This document shows, one piece after another, positions 19,088-28,703 of a DNA stretch of 64,000 nt. The notes under the pieces are model-generated. The model made no database searches. It saw nothing but the letters and a program-made list of their open reading frames with translations, and had not been told where the DNA came from. How positions within the stretch are numbered: the stretch's first letter is position 1; every line of letters starts with the position of its first letter. Made by a program: the position numbers and the translations under genes. This DNA is from Bog-532 sp963742865 (GTDB lineage: Bacteria; Actinomycetota; Actinomycetes; Streptosporangiales; Streptosporangiaceae): assembly GCA_963742865.1 (NCBI GenBank), contig CAVUNW010000011.1, positions 186,001 through 250,000 of the forward strand, written 5' to 3'.

Positions 19088-20161
19088 ATGGCTATCGGCG
19101 TCCTGGCCCTGGTGGGCACCCGCAAGGGGCTTTTCCTGCTGCGCGGGGAAGACGACCGCCATAGCTGGCAGCTGGACGGCCCGCTACTTGACGGCTGGGG
19201 GGTTTACCACGCAACGGTCGATGCGCGTGACGGCAAAATCTATGCGGCGGCGAACCATGTCGTCTACGGCCCGACGGTCCAGCGGTCGGCCGACGGGGGC
19301 AAGACGTGGCAGCGGTCGAAGAAGATAGGCCTTCCCGAGTGGTCGGGGCTGACCGTGAACGCGGCCTGGCACGTCGAGCCGGGTCTCCCACAGCAGCCTG
19401 GAACGCTGTACCTCGGGGCGGATCCCGGCGTTCTTTTCCGCTCTGACGATGCCGGCGAAACCTGGGAGCCAAACCTCGGCGTCCTTGAGCATCCCACGCG
19501 TGACCGCTGGTTTCCCGGTGCTGGCGGGTTGTGCTGCGATTCGATCCAGCTCGACCCCGGCGAACCGCAACGCATGTACGTCTGTATCGCCTCGGCGGGC
19601 ACGCTCCGGTCTGATGACGGCGGACAGACCTGGCTGCCGGTCAACAAGAACGTGGCGGTCGACTACTTTCCCTACCCAAATCCGGAAATTGGCCAGTGCG
19701 TGCACAAGCTGCTGCTGCACCCGGCGCAGCCAGAACGGCTCTGGCAGCAGAACCACTGCGGCGTCTACCGCTCTGATAACTGCGCTGACTCCTGGGAGCG
19801 GGTCGACGGGAACGGGCTGCCGAGCGGCTTCGGGTTCCCGATCATGATCGATCCGAACGACCCTGATACGGCTTTCGTCATCCCGGAAACGAGCCCCGAG
19901 TATCACTATGGCCCGGACGGGCGGCTTGCCGTCTACCGCACGCGGGACAGCGGGAAGACGTGGGAGGCGATGTCGGACGGCCTGCCGAGACCGGCCTGGG
20001 CGGCCGTGCTCCGCGAGGCATCGGCCTCCGACGCGGACTCGCTGTACTTCGGCACCCAGAGCGGCTCCTTCTTCGCGCTCGCCGAGGGCGATACGTGGGT
20101 CGAGGCGGCGCGGCATCTTCCTCCTATCCTGTCCGTGGAGGTCACACCATGGTCCAGGTGA
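19088..20161 (+). CDS. BNR/Asp-box beta-propeller protein (exo-alpha-sialidase-like)
   Basis: 357 aa with repeated Asp-boxes (S-x-D-x-G-x-T-W): SADGGKTW, SDDAGETW, SDDGGQTW, SDNCADSW and TRDSGKTW. These mark a six- or seven-bladed propeller of the sialidase/Vps10 fold. The sialidase arginine triad is not recognisable, so it is more likely a binding scaffold or another hydrolase. There is no signal peptide, so it is cytoplasmic. Its 3' end overlaps the MoaD/ThiS-like gene by 13 bases, and this propeller/ubiquitin-like pair recurs in actinobacteria. Confidence 0.85.
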   Translation: MAIGVLALVGTRKGLFLLRGEDDRHSWQLDGPLLDGWGVYHATVDARDGKIYAAANHVVYGPTVQRSADGGKTWQRSKKIGLPEWSGLTVNAAWHVEPGLPQQPGTLYLGADPGVLFRSDDAGETWEPNLGVLEHPTRDRWFPGAGGLCCDSIQLDPGEPQRMYVCIASAGTLRSDDGGQTWLPVNKNVAVDYFPYPNPEIGQCVHKLLLHPAQPERLWQQNHCGVYRSDNCADSWERVDGNGLPSGFGFPIMIDPNDPDTAFVIPETSPEYHYGPDGRLAVYRTRDSGKTWEAMSDGLPRPAWAAVLREASASDADSLYFGTQSGSFFALAEGDTWVEAARHLPPILSVEVTPWSR

Positions 20162-20406
20162 TAGTCCCGAGCGTCCTCGCCGCGCAGGCTGAGGGCAGGC
20201 ATCGCTTTCAGGTAGAGGCAGATACCGTGGGGGACGCGCTGCGAGCGCTGCCCGTTGCCGATCTTCTGTCTAACGAGCGGGGCGAGTGGAGCAGGCATCT
20301 GAACGTGTTCGTCGACGGGACGGACGCGCGCGAGCGGGGCGGTCCCGCGTGCCCGCTAGCCGGTGCCCGCGAAATACTGGTCATCGCCATGCTCTCCGGC
20401 GGCTAG
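20149..20406 (+). CDS. MoaD/ThiS-like ubiquitin-fold protein
   Basis: 85 aa ending Leu-Ser-Gly-Gly, the C-terminal Gly-Gly that is adenylated and thiocarboxylated in MoaD/ThiS sulfur carriers. The fold is supported by an N-terminal strand (VQVIVPSVLAAQ), DTVGDALRALP, LNVFVDGTDAR and EILVIAMLSGG. ATG 20149 lies inside the propeller gene, so the two are tightly coupled. No E1-like activating enzyme or molybdopterin/thiamin gene is adjacent. A sulfur-carrier or protein-tagging role with the propeller is inferred. Confidence 0.85.
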   Translation: MVQVIVPSVLAAQAEGRHRFQVEADTVGDALRALPVADLLSNERGEWSRHLNVFVDGTDARERGGPACPLAGAREILVIAMLSGG

Positions 20407-20426
20407 CGCTCAGTACGATCCAATGG

Positions 20427-23201
20427 ATGACTTATTCCCCTTTCGAAAGGCCAAGGCCGCTGGCAGGCCGCGGCCCGGAGAGCGCCCGGCTGGACCGGCT
20501 GCTAGCCGATGCGCGGGGCGGGCAGAGCGCGGTACTGGTGCTGCGCGGCGAACCGGGGATAGGAAAAACAGCACTGCTGGGTTACGCGGCCGAGCGTGCC
20601 GCGGGCTTCCAGGTTGTCCGGGCGGCCGGAGCCGAGTCGGAGATGGAGCTTCCCTTTGCCAGCCTGCATCAGTTGTGCGGGCCGATGCTGAGCGGCCTCG
20701 GGCGGCTGCCGCCGCCGCAACGCGATGCGCTCGGGACGGCGTTCGGGTTGAGCTCCGGGACGCAGCCCGACCGGTTCCTGATCGGCCTGGCGGTGCTCAC
20801 CCTACTCTCCGACACCGCCGAGGAACGGCCCCTGCTGTGCCTGATCGATGATGCCCAGTGGCTGGACCGGTCCTCGGCACAGGTGCTCGCGTTCGTGGCG
20901 CGGCGCCTGCAGGCGGAGTCGGTTGTGCTGTTGTTCGCGGAACGCGAGCCGGGCCAGCTTGACGAGCTCGCCGGACTGCCGGATGTGCCGCTGCGGGGGC
21001 TGCCGGCCGGTAACGCGCGCGAGCTGCTCGCGTCGGCCATCAGCGGGCCACTCGATCACCGAGTGCGGGATCGGATACTCGCCGAGGCGCATGGCAACCC
21101 GCTGGCACTGCTTGAGCTGCCGCATGAATTGTCCCCAGCGGAACTGGCCGGCGGGTTCGGCCTGCCGGGCGGCCTGCCGCTGCCGGGCCGGATCGAAGAA
21201 AGCTTTCTGCGGCGCGCGCAGCAGCTTCCCGCCGCCACCCAGCGGCTACTGCTGGTGGCCGCGGCCGAGACGACCGGCGAGCCGACTCTGCTGTGGCAAG
21301 CGGCCGGGACGTTGGGTATCCCGGCCGAGGCAGCGGGCCCTGCGCAGGCAGATGGCCTGCTCGATCTTGGCGCGCAAGTCGCCTTCCGTCACTCGCTGCT
21401 GCGGTCGGCGGTCTACCGCGCCGCGGCGCCGGACGAACGCCGAAGCGCGCATCTGGCGCTGGCCGCGGCCACCGATGCGGAGACCGATCCCGACCGCCGG
21501 GCCTGGCACCGCGCCCACGCGACGCTCACGCCTGACGAGGACGTCGCCGACGAGCTGGAGCGCTCGGCCGGGCGGGCCCAAGCTCGCGGCGGGCTAGCGG
21601 CGGCCGCTGCCTTCCTGGAGCGCGCGGCGGCACTTACACCCGATCCGGGACGCCGGGCGCGGCGCGCGCTCTATGCCGCTCGGGCCAAGCACCTGGCCGG
21701 AGCACCCCACGAGGCCCTGACGCTTCTCGCAACCGCCGCTGTCGGGCCGCTGAGCGACTTCGACCGGGCCATGCTCCAGCGCCTGCGCGGGCAGATCGCC
21801 CTTGACGCCAGGCGCGGCGGGGACGCGGTGCCACTGCTCGTTGAGGCGGCCAGACAGCTCGGACCGCTGGATCCCGCCCTCGCGCGCGAGACGCACCTGG
21901 AAGCGTTGCGAGCCGCGAGCATCGCAGGCCGGCTCGGCGTCGGCGCGCGGGCCGCCGCCGAGGCCGCTCGCCGGGCGCCCTCCCCGCAAGGGCCGCCGCG
22001 GGCCGTCGACTTGCTGCTCGAAGGCCTCGCCGTGCGTTTCACCGACGGTTACGCGGCCAGCGCGCCGGCGCTCAAACGGGCCCTCAGCGAGGTCCGCGAC
22101 CAAGGCGGGCGCGCCGGGCAAGACGTGCGCTGGCCGTGGACGGCCCGCCGCGTCGCGCCGGAGTTGTTCGACGACGATGCATGGCATGAGCTGGGCACCC
22201 GCAACGTGCAGATCGCGCGCGACGCCGGTGCGCTCGCGGTGCTCCCGCTGGCCCTCAACTACCTCGCAACGATGCGCACCTTCGAGGGCAAACTGGAAGC
22301 AGTGACGGCGCTGCTCGAAGAGGCCGACGCGATCGCCGATGCGACCGGCGCCGCGCCCATCGTGTTCGGAAGACTGCAGCTCGCGGCATTTCGCGGCGAC
22401 GAGGCGCAGGCATCGGTGCTGATCGAGGCCAGCGAGCCCACGGCCATCGCCCGGGGTGAGGGGGTGGTGCTCAGCTTCGCCGAGCACGGGCGCGCTGTGC
22501 TCCACAACGGCCTCGGCCACTATCAGGCGGCGCTGGATCCCGCCCAGAGCGCGAGCACCCAGGACGAGCTGATGCTCTCGGTATGGTCGCTGCCCGAACT
22601 GGTCGAGGCGGCTGCCCGTTGCGGCCGGGCCGATCTGGCGGCCGACGCGCTGGAGCGGCTCACCGAGCGAACGCAAGCGGCCAGGACCGAGTTGGCGCTC
22701 GGCATCGAGGCGCGGTCACGGGCGCTGCTCAGCGACAGTGAGTCCGCCGAGGGCCTCCACCGCGAGGCGATCCAGCGGCTCGGCGGGACCCGCGTGCGCT
22801 CCGCCCTGACCCGCGCCCATCTGCTGTACGGCGAGTGGCTCCGCCGGGAGAACCGCCGCGGGGACGCGCGCGAGCAACTCAGGACTGCCTACCAGGGGTT
22901 CACCGCGATGGGGATGGAGGCGTTCGGCGAGCGCGCCCGCCGCGAGCTGCTGGCTACTGGCGAGACCGTGCGCAAGCGCGCGGCCCAGACGCGCTATGAG
23001 TTCACCGCACAGGAAGTGCAGATCGCCCAGCTTGCCGGTGACGGGCTTAGCAATCCGGAGATCGGCGCCCAGCTGTTCCTCAGCACCCGCACCGTCGAAT
23101 GGCACCTGCGCAAGGTGTTCAGCAAGCTTGGCATCAGCTCGCGCCGGGAGCTGCGCCGGGCTCTGGCCGACCTTACGCGGTCGGCCGATGTGAGCTTATG
23201 A
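20427..23201 (+). CDS. LAL-type LuxR transcriptional regulator (ATPase + HTH)
   Basis: 924 aa. The N-terminal STAND-type ATPase has Walker A GEPGIGKTA at residues 41-49 and Walker B LLCLIDDAQWL. A long alpha-helical TPR-like middle follows. The C-terminal LuxR/FixJ helix-turn-helix reads GLSNPEIGAQLFLSTRTVEW, then HLRKVFSKLGISSRREL. Such large ATP-binding LuxR proteins activate catabolic or antibiotic genes after inducer and ATP binding. ATG 20427 is chosen because the ATPase N-terminus starts there; a longer frame runs over the MoaD-like gene. It is about 43% similar by eye to the protein at 24404. Confidence 0.9.
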   Translation: MTYSPFERPRPLAGRGPESARLDRLLADARGGQSAVLVLRGEPGIGKTALLGYAAERAAGFQVVRAAGAESEMELPFASLHQLCGPMLSGLGRLPPPQRDALGTAFGLSSGTQPDRFLIGLAVLTLLSDTAEERPLLCLIDDAQWLDRSSAQVLAFVARRLQAESVVLLFAEREPGQLDELAGLPDVPLRGLPAGNARELLASAISGPLDHRVRDRILAEAHGNPLALLELPHELSPAELAGGFGLPGGLPLPGRIEESFLRRAQQLPAATQRLLLVAAAETTGEPTLLWQAAGTLGIPAEAAGPAQADGLLDLGAQVAFRHSLLRSAVYRAAAPDERRSAHLALAAATDAETDPDRRAWHRAHATLTPDEDVADELERSAGRAQARGGLAAAAAFLERAAALTPDPGRRARRALYAARAKHLAGAPHEALTLLATAAVGPLSDFDRAMLQRLRGQIALDARRGGDAVPLLVEAARQLGPLDPALARETHLEALRAASIAGRLGVGARAAAEAARRAPSPQGPPRAVDLLLEGLAVRFTDGYAASAPALKRALSEVRDQGGRAGQDVRWPWTARRVAPELFDDDAWHELGTRNVQIARDAGALAVLPLALNYLATMRTFEGKLEAVTALLEEADAIADATGAAPIVFGRLQLAAFRGDEAQASVLIEASEPTAIARGEGVVLSFAEHGRAVLHNGLGHYQAALDPAQSASTQDELMLSVWSLPELVEAAARCGRADLAADALERLTERTQAARTELALGIEARSRALLSDSESAEGLHREAIQRLGGTRVRSALTRAHLLYGEWLRRENRRGDAREQLRTAYQGFTAMGMEAFGERARRELLATGETVRKRAAQTRYEFTAQEVQIAQLAGDGLSNPEIGAQLFLSTRTVEWHLRKVFSKLGISSRRELRRALADLTRSADVSL

Positions 23202-23320
23202 CCGGCGCTGGTCGGCGCACGCCAGTGGAACCACCAGTGAACCACCAGGGTGTCTCCCTGGGGTGATGCAGCGGTTGAGATCGTTAGCGTCGCCCCTGAC
23301 CCAACCCCAGGGAGGCGGCA

Positions 23321-24252
23321 ATGACCACCATCGAGAACCGCACCAGCGCCGCGAGTGGGCAGGCGCCGGGACTTTTGCCCAGCGACCTTCGTGAGGGCTA
23401 CGCCGAGATCGGCGACGTGCGCCTGCATTACGTCGAGGCTGGCGAGGGGCCGCTGATCGTCTTGCTGCACGGCTTCCCCGAGTTCTGGTACGGCTGGCGG
23501 CGGCAGATCAAGCCGCTTGCGGCGGCGGGATTCCGGGTCGTCGCACCTGACACGCGCGGCTATAACCTGTCCTCCAAGCCGGACGGCGTCGCGGCCTACG
23601 ACACCGGCAAGCTCGCCGCCGACATCCGCGATCTGGTCCACGAACGCGGCGCCGAGTCCGCGCTGCTGGCCGGTCACGACTGGGGCGGAAGCATCGCGTG
23701 GGCCACCGCGATGAACCACCCCGAGGTCGTGGACCGGCTGGCCATCCTCAACGCGGCCCATCCGCGGAAGCTATCGCAGGGACTGCACCACCCGGGCCAG
23801 CTCCGCAAGTCCTGGTACTTCTTCTTCTTCGACCTCCCGGACCTGCCCGAGGCCATCGTGCACGGCGACAACTGGCATTTCTTCCGGCACTTCCTGCGCG
23901 ACGCCCACCCGGCTTACACACCGGAGGAGATCGACCGCTACGTCGAGGCGTGGTCGCAGCCCGGCGCAGCCACCGGGATGATCAACTATTACCGGTCCTC
24001 GGTGCGGACCTCGCCCAAGAAGGCCGAGGCGGCGCTTCGCCCGATCAAGGCGCCGACCCTGGTCATCTGGGGCCAGCGGGATCGCTACCTCGGCGAAGAA
24101 CTCGCCGAGCCCGACCGCGACGACGTGCCCAACCTGGACCGCGTCGAGCGCCTGCCCGACGCCTCGCACTGGGTCCATCACGACGAGCCGAGCGCGTCAA
24201 CCAGCTGCTCACCGACTTCTTCGCCCCCGCCCTGCCCACCAGCAACCGCTGA
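23321..24252 (+). pseudogene. Epoxide hydrolase-type alpha/beta hydrolase, one frameshift near the 3' end
   Basis: The reading has LLHGFPEFWYGWR (HGxP oxyanion), the nucleophile in AGHDWGGSIAW (Asp, typical of epoxide hydrolases and haloalkane dehalogenases), and the lid Tyr region SWYFFFFDLPDLPE. The His block is ASHWVHHDEP. Directly after it, at about 24188-24192, the frame is lost, while ERVNQLLTDFFAPALPTSNR continues in another frame to the stop at 24252. One added G would restore a normal 310-aa enzyme. It sits between two LAL-type regulators, either of which could control it. Confidence 0.82.
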
Positions 24253-24403
24253 ATGTCAACGAGGTAACCAAAGCGCGAGCCACGTCTGCGACGCATCAGG
24301 CCGGGTTTACCGGCCTGGTGCGGTCGCCGCATGCCTCGGTCTGGCCACGCGACGTCCGCGTGATGAAGACTGCCGGTAGGCGTCAGACCCAGGGAGTCGT
24401 GCC

Positions 24404-27163
24404 GTGGCTGAGTTGCTTGGACGTCGTGATGAGCGTGAAGCGCTCGACCGGCTCGTGGCCGACGTGCTCGCGGGTTCGAGTCGGGTCCTCGTCCTGCGCG
24501 GCGAGGCGGGCGTGGGCAAGAGCGTCCTGCTGGCCTACCTGTCTGGCCGGGTCACCGGCTGGCAAGTCGCGTCCGCTGTCGGGGCGGAGTCGGAAATGGA
24601 CCTGGCCTACAGCGGCCTGCATCAGTTGTGCGCGCCCCTGCTGGACCACCTCGACGAGCTGCCGGTCCCGCAACGCGACGCGCTCGCGACCGTGTTCGGG
24701 CTGAGCACTGGTCCCGCGCCCGACCGGTTTCTGGTGGGACTGGCCACGCTGACGCTGGTGGCGCAGGCCGCCGAGCAGCAGCCGCTGGCCTGCATCGTCG
24801 ACGACGCACAGTGGCTGGACGGCGCCTCCGCGCAGCTCCTCGCGTTCGTGGCCCGCCGCCTGCTGGCCGAGCGGGTCGCGCTGGTGTGCGCGGCGCGCAC
24901 CGGCATCGGAGACGGCATGCTGGCCGGCCTGCCCACGCTGGAGATCCGCGGGCTCAGCGACGGCGACGCGCGGCCGCTGCTGCTGAGCCACGTGCACGGC
25001 CCGATCGACGCGGCCGTCACCGATCAGATTATCGCGGAGAGCCGCGGCAACCCGCTCGCGCTCCTGGAGTTGCCGCGCACCTGGGAGGCGGCCGGTCTGG
25101 CCGGGGGATTCGGGCTGCCCGCCAGTCAGTCGGTGGCCGGCAAGATCGAGCACAGCTACGTCCAGCGTCTCCGGCTGCTACCGGCCGACACTCGGCTGCT
25201 CGTCCTCACCGCGGCCGCGGAGCCCCTCGGCGATCCGATGCTGCTCCGCCGCGCGGTCGGTGCGCTGGGCATCGACATGATGGCGGCGGCTCCCGCGGTG
25301 GACACCAGGCTTATTCAGGTGCGCATTCGCGTGGAGTTCGCCCACCCGCTGGTCCGGTCGGCCGCCTACCGGGCGGCCGACGCCGCCGACCGCCACCGTG
25401 TGCATCGTGCCCTCGCCGAAGCCACCGACGCCCTGACGGACCCGGATCGGCGGGCCTGGCACCGTGCCCGCGCCACCTCCGGGCCCGATGAGGAGGTGGC
25501 GGCCGAACTGGAGCAGTCGGCCGGCCGGGCCCAGGCTCGGGCCGGGCTCGCAGCTGCCGCCGCCTTCCTGACCCGCGCTACCGAACTGACCCCGCTTTCC
25601 GAGGCGCGGACCCGGCGCGCGCTGGCGGCCGCCTTCGCCAACGTCCAGGCCGGCGCCTTCGAGAGCACCCGGACCCTGCTCACCATCGCCCGGGACGGCC
25701 CGGTCGACGAGCTGCAGCGCGCCCAGATCGATTTGGTGCGTGCTCAGATGGCCTTCGCCTCCAGCCGAGGCAACGAAGCGACGCTGCTGCTGCTGGCTGC
25801 CGCCCAGCGGCTCCAGTCACTGAATCTCCAGCTCACGCGCCAGACGTACCTGGACGCATTCTCCGCTGCCCAGTTCGCGGCCCGGCTCAACGAGGGCGTC
25901 GGCACCGCCGAGGTAGCCCGGGCCGCCCGCGCCGCACCGCGCCGGCCGGACGACGAGCTCGCGGCCGGCGACCTGCTGCTGGATGCCTTCGTCGCGCTCA
26001 CCGATGACTACGCCACGGCCGTTCCGCTGGGCCGGGACGCCCTGACCAGACTCCGCCGCGACCCCAGCTCGGCCAGGGAGAATCTTCGCTGGTTGTGGCA
26101 GGGGTGCGTGCTCGCCCTCGAACTGTGGGACGACGAGAGCGCGTACGTCCTGTCGGATCATCACCTGCAGATGGCCCGGAAGACCGGAGCGCTCAGCGAG
26201 CTCCCGCTCGCCCTCGGTTCGCGCACGCCCGTTCTCGTGTTCTGCGGCGAGCTCCCCGCGGCCGCCTCGCTGGTCGAAGAATCACGGTCGGTACACGAGG
26301 CGGCGGGGATCGCCGAGGCGCCGTACGGCGCGCTGATCCTCACCGCGTGGCGGGGCCAGGCACGCGAGGGCAGAGAACTGATCGACGTCACGATCGGTGA
26401 GGCAAGCGCCCGCGGCGAGGGAGTCGGAGTGGCCATCTGTGAGTACTCCCACGCCGTCCTGTGCAATGGCCTGGGCCAGTACGACGAGGCACTAGCCGCC
26501 GCCCGCGGCGCCTGCGCGGATCCGCAGGAGATGGTGGCCCACAACTGGGGCATGGTCGAGCTGATCGAGTCGGCCGTGCGAACCGGAAGGACCGACCTGG
26601 CGGCGGAGGCCCTCCAGCGGCTGGCCACGAAGGCGCAGGCGTGCCGGACCGGCTGGGCGCTCGGGATCGAGGCCCGTTCGCGAGCCCTGCTGAGCACCGG
26701 AGACACCGCCGAGCGCGGATTCCGCGAGGCTGTCGGGCATCTCAGTCGGGCACGGGTAAACGGCGAGCTCGCCCGCGCTCACCTGCTGTACGGGGAATGG
26801 CTCCGGCAGGATAGTCGCCAGGTCGACGCCCGCCGCGAGTTGACGCGAGCCTACGAGATGTTCACCGCCATGGGAATGGAGGGTTTCGCGGAGCGAACTC
26901 GTCGCGAATTGCTGGCCACCGGCGCGGCCGTGCGCCAGCGCACTGCCGATGCCGTCGAGCAGCTCACGGAGCGGGAGGCACTCATCGCGCGGCTGGCCCG
27001 CGATGGCCTGTCGAATCCGGAGATCGGCGCCCAGCTTTTCATCAGCGCCCGTACGGTCGAATGGCACCTGCGCAAGGTGTTCACCAAGCTGGGCGTCAGC
27101 TCTCGCCGGCAGCTGCGGCTAGCTATGGCCGACCATGGTCGGCCGATGACGACCGGTTGGTAG
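24404..27163 (+). CDS. LAL-type LuxR transcriptional regulator (ATPase + HTH), paralogue of 20427
   Basis: 919 aa from GTG 24404 (AGGGAG upstream). Walker A is GEAGVGKSV near residue 34 and Walker B is ACIVDDAQWLDG. The C-terminal HTH GLSNPEIGAQLFISARTVEW, then HLRKVFTKLGVSSRRQL, is nearly identical to the upstream paralogue, with the same order of middle repeats. The pair look like a duplication, now well diverged outside the HTH, flanking the epoxide hydrolase. It is the last clear gene before the tRNA-derived repeat at 27662. Confidence 0.9.
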   Translation: MAELLGRRDEREALDRLVADVLAGSSRVLVLRGEAGVGKSVLLAYLSGRVTGWQVASAVGAESEMDLAYSGLHQLCAPLLDHLDELPVPQRDALATVFGLSTGPAPDRFLVGLATLTLVAQAAEQQPLACIVDDAQWLDGASAQLLAFVARRLLAERVALVCAARTGIGDGMLAGLPTLEIRGLSDGDARPLLLSHVHGPIDAAVTDQIIAESRGNPLALLELPRTWEAAGLAGGFGLPASQSVAGKIEHSYVQRLRLLPADTRLLVLTAAAEPLGDPMLLRRAVGALGIDMMAAAPAVDTRLIQVRIRVEFAHPLVRSAAYRAADAADRHRVHRALAEATDALTDPDRRAWHRARATSGPDEEVAAELEQSAGRAQARAGLAAAAAFLTRATELTPLSEARTRRALAAAFANVQAGAFESTRTLLTIARDGPVDELQRAQIDLVRAQMAFASSRGNEATLLLLAAAQRLQSLNLQLTRQTYLDAFSAAQFAARLNEGVGTAEVARAARAAPRRPDDELAAGDLLLDAFVALTDDYATAVPLGRDALTRLRRDPSSARENLRWLWQGCVLALELWDDESAYVLSDHHLQMARKTGALSELPLALGSRTPVLVFCGELPAAASLVEESRSVHEAAGIAEAPYGALILTAWRGQAREGRELIDVTIGEASARGEGVGVAICEYSHAVLCNGLGQYDEALAAARGACADPQEMVAHNWGMVELIESAVRTGRTDLAAEALQRLATKAQACRTGWALGIEARSRALLSTGDTAERGFREAVGHLSRARVNGELARAHLLYGEWLRQDSRQVDARRELTRAYEMFTAMGMEGFAERTRRELLATGAAVRQRTADAVEQLTEREALIARLARDGLSNPEIGAQLFISARTVEWHLRKVFTKLGVSSRRQLRLAMADHGRPMTTGW

Positions 27164-27219
27164 TACCTACGACTGACGCTACGCTTGAATTAAAAATCTA
27201 GCAAATCATTTCTAGAATA

Positions 27220-27468
27220 ATGGACCCACTCCTTTGCCGAGGCAGAGCCCCACCAGAGCCATTTCGCGAAGTCCGAAGGGCCCGTCAGTGGCCCGCCCAT
27301 GCCCTCCGGAGAAACAATACAGATAAATCGTTTGTACGTAAGCAGGCAGATTTGCTGGAAAGAGCCGGTCTAACTCTTGAACAGTTGCGCCACTTCTTCC
27401 AATCACATCCTGCCAATGCCAATTGGGAGGAGCCGGACTCCATGGGCGGCAAGCGGTACCGGCTGTAG
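27220..27468 (+). CDS. Doubtful small protein near the island end
   Basis: 82 aa; only the second half (DKSFVRKQADLLERAGLTLE, then QLRHFFQSHPANANWEE) looks protein-like. The surrounding stretch 27164-27661 is poorer in G+C than its neighbours, with runs such as TTAAAAATCTAGCAAATC, and may be a leftover of the integrating element. No family is recognised and no good ribosome site is present. Confidence 0.3.
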   Translation: MDPLLCRGRAPPEPFREVRRARQWPAHALRRNNTDKSFVRKQADLLERAGLTLEQLRHFFQSHPANANWEEPDSMGGKRYRL

Positions 27469-27661
27469 CGACCCGCGCGGCGATGTGGGCAGCACCAGGC
27501 CGATCCCCATCGAAAGGCTGACGCTTGAGCGTCAAGGGCGGCCGAACACCGTACAGCTGAGAGGTACAGCAACCCTAACGTCCATCAATTGACCCCATGT
27601 GACCCGCGCAGACTTCGGAGCTGCGCCAACGACCTTCACCGACCAAGGTGCAACTACAGTA

Positions 27662-27706
27662 GTTCACACCGAGGAGGTCACTGGTTCGATACCAGTATCG
27701 CCCACC
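27662..27706 (+). repeat. attR-like repeat: copy of the 3' part of tRNA-Val(CAC)
   Basis: 44 of 45 bases match 11887-11931, from the anticodon loop to the tRNA 3' end plus CC. The 5' half of the tRNA is absent here, so it is not a functional tRNA. It marks the right end of a putative 15.8-kb element whose left end is the intact tRNA. Confidence 0.85.
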
Positions 27707-27937
27707 CAGCTCAGCGGCCGGTTCCGACTCAGGGACCGGCCTTTGTGATCTTGGTGCAGCAGTCGCGCCGGATGTCGGTTGCCCAGCCACTGGCCGAGCT
27801 TGCGGAGCGCGCCGCCGGTCGCGGCCGAGGGCACCTCGTCAGCCCGCGCGGTACAGGCCGCCCACTTTGGCGGCCTGCCGGTGTCCATTCTGGTGAATGG
27901 CCGGATGGATACCGGCCGCTTACCGTAGGAGGATCAC

Positions 27938-28261
27938 ATGCCCACGTTCGCTCTCGTCTACCGCGGCCCGGCCGGGTACGCGCCGACCCCCGAGACGACG
28001 GCTGCCTGGAAGGCCTGGTTCGCCGGGATGGGGGACCAGCTCGTAGACCTCGGAAAGCCGGCTGTGGCCCATGCCGTGGTCGGCAACTGCGACCCGGCCA
28101 GCACGGAACTGGACGGCTATTCGCTGATCAGCGCCGAGAACCTGGAGGCCGCCATGGCGGTGGCCAAAGGCTGCCCGCATCTCAGCCGGAGCGGCGGTGT
28201 CGAGATCGGCCAGCTCGGCGAGGTCCCCGGCCTGGCCGTCACCGGCCGGCCCGGCGACTAG
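27938..28261 (+). CDS. YCII-related small protein
   Basis: 107 aa behind a good GGAGG site. The ferredoxin-like YCII/DGPF pattern is suggested by FALVYRGPAGYAPTPETTAA, a Trp-rich helix, and SAENLEAAMAVAKGCPHLSR followed by VEIGQL, the usual end of this family. YCII proteins may be small dehydrochlorinase-like or peroxidase-like enzymes, often with ECF sigma factors; none is adjacent here. Confidence 0.7.
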   Translation: MPTFALVYRGPAGYAPTPETTAAWKAWFAGMGDQLVDLGKPAVAHAVVGNCDPASTELDGYSLISAENLEAAMAVAKGCPHLSRSGGVEIGQLGEVPGLAVTGRPGD

Positions 28262-28302
28262 CCCTTACCGGCCGACGACAGCCATACGGCGCGTAAAGGA
28301 GC

Positions 28303-28333
28303 CCCGGCCGGCGTCAGCGTGACGCCGGCCGGG
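28303..28333. terminator. Strong hairpin downstream of the YCII-like gene
   Basis: A perfect 14-bp stem (CCCGGCCGGCGTCA with TGACGCCGGCCGGG) and a 3-base loop, about 40 bases after the stop. There is no T-run, as is common for actinomycete terminators. The remaining 370 bases before the amidase show no gene. Confidence 0.6.
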
Positions 28334-28703
28334 CCAGACCTGCCCAGAGCGCGACAGCCCGTCCCCGCCGCAACGGAACCGGCGCCCCGTTACGCGTCCG
28401 CTGCGCCCACCGTCGGCAGCACCCGTAACCCTCGCAGTTAAAGATCTTTTTTAGCGCAACGCACGCCTGGCGGCTGCCCCGCTTCATACGGGCCCGAAAC
28501 AGTGAACCTTTTTCATCCTCGATCTCGGCGAGTGCGCTTTGGTAGCGGACGCGAGTGGATGTGTACCGGATGTTCTGGCGTCTAGGAGAGCACGGGGCAA
28601 GACGATGTGGCTCCGTAGCAGGCAGTCTGGCAATACCAGCCGGAGCATGGCGGCGAATAAGCGCGGCGTCTAGGTTTGTGTCAGGCGCTTGGGAGGAGGG
28701 GCG

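Noticed and set aside
27662..27706. A second tRNA-Val gene
   Set aside because: Only the 3' part of the tRNA is present; the acceptor 5' strand and D arm are missing.
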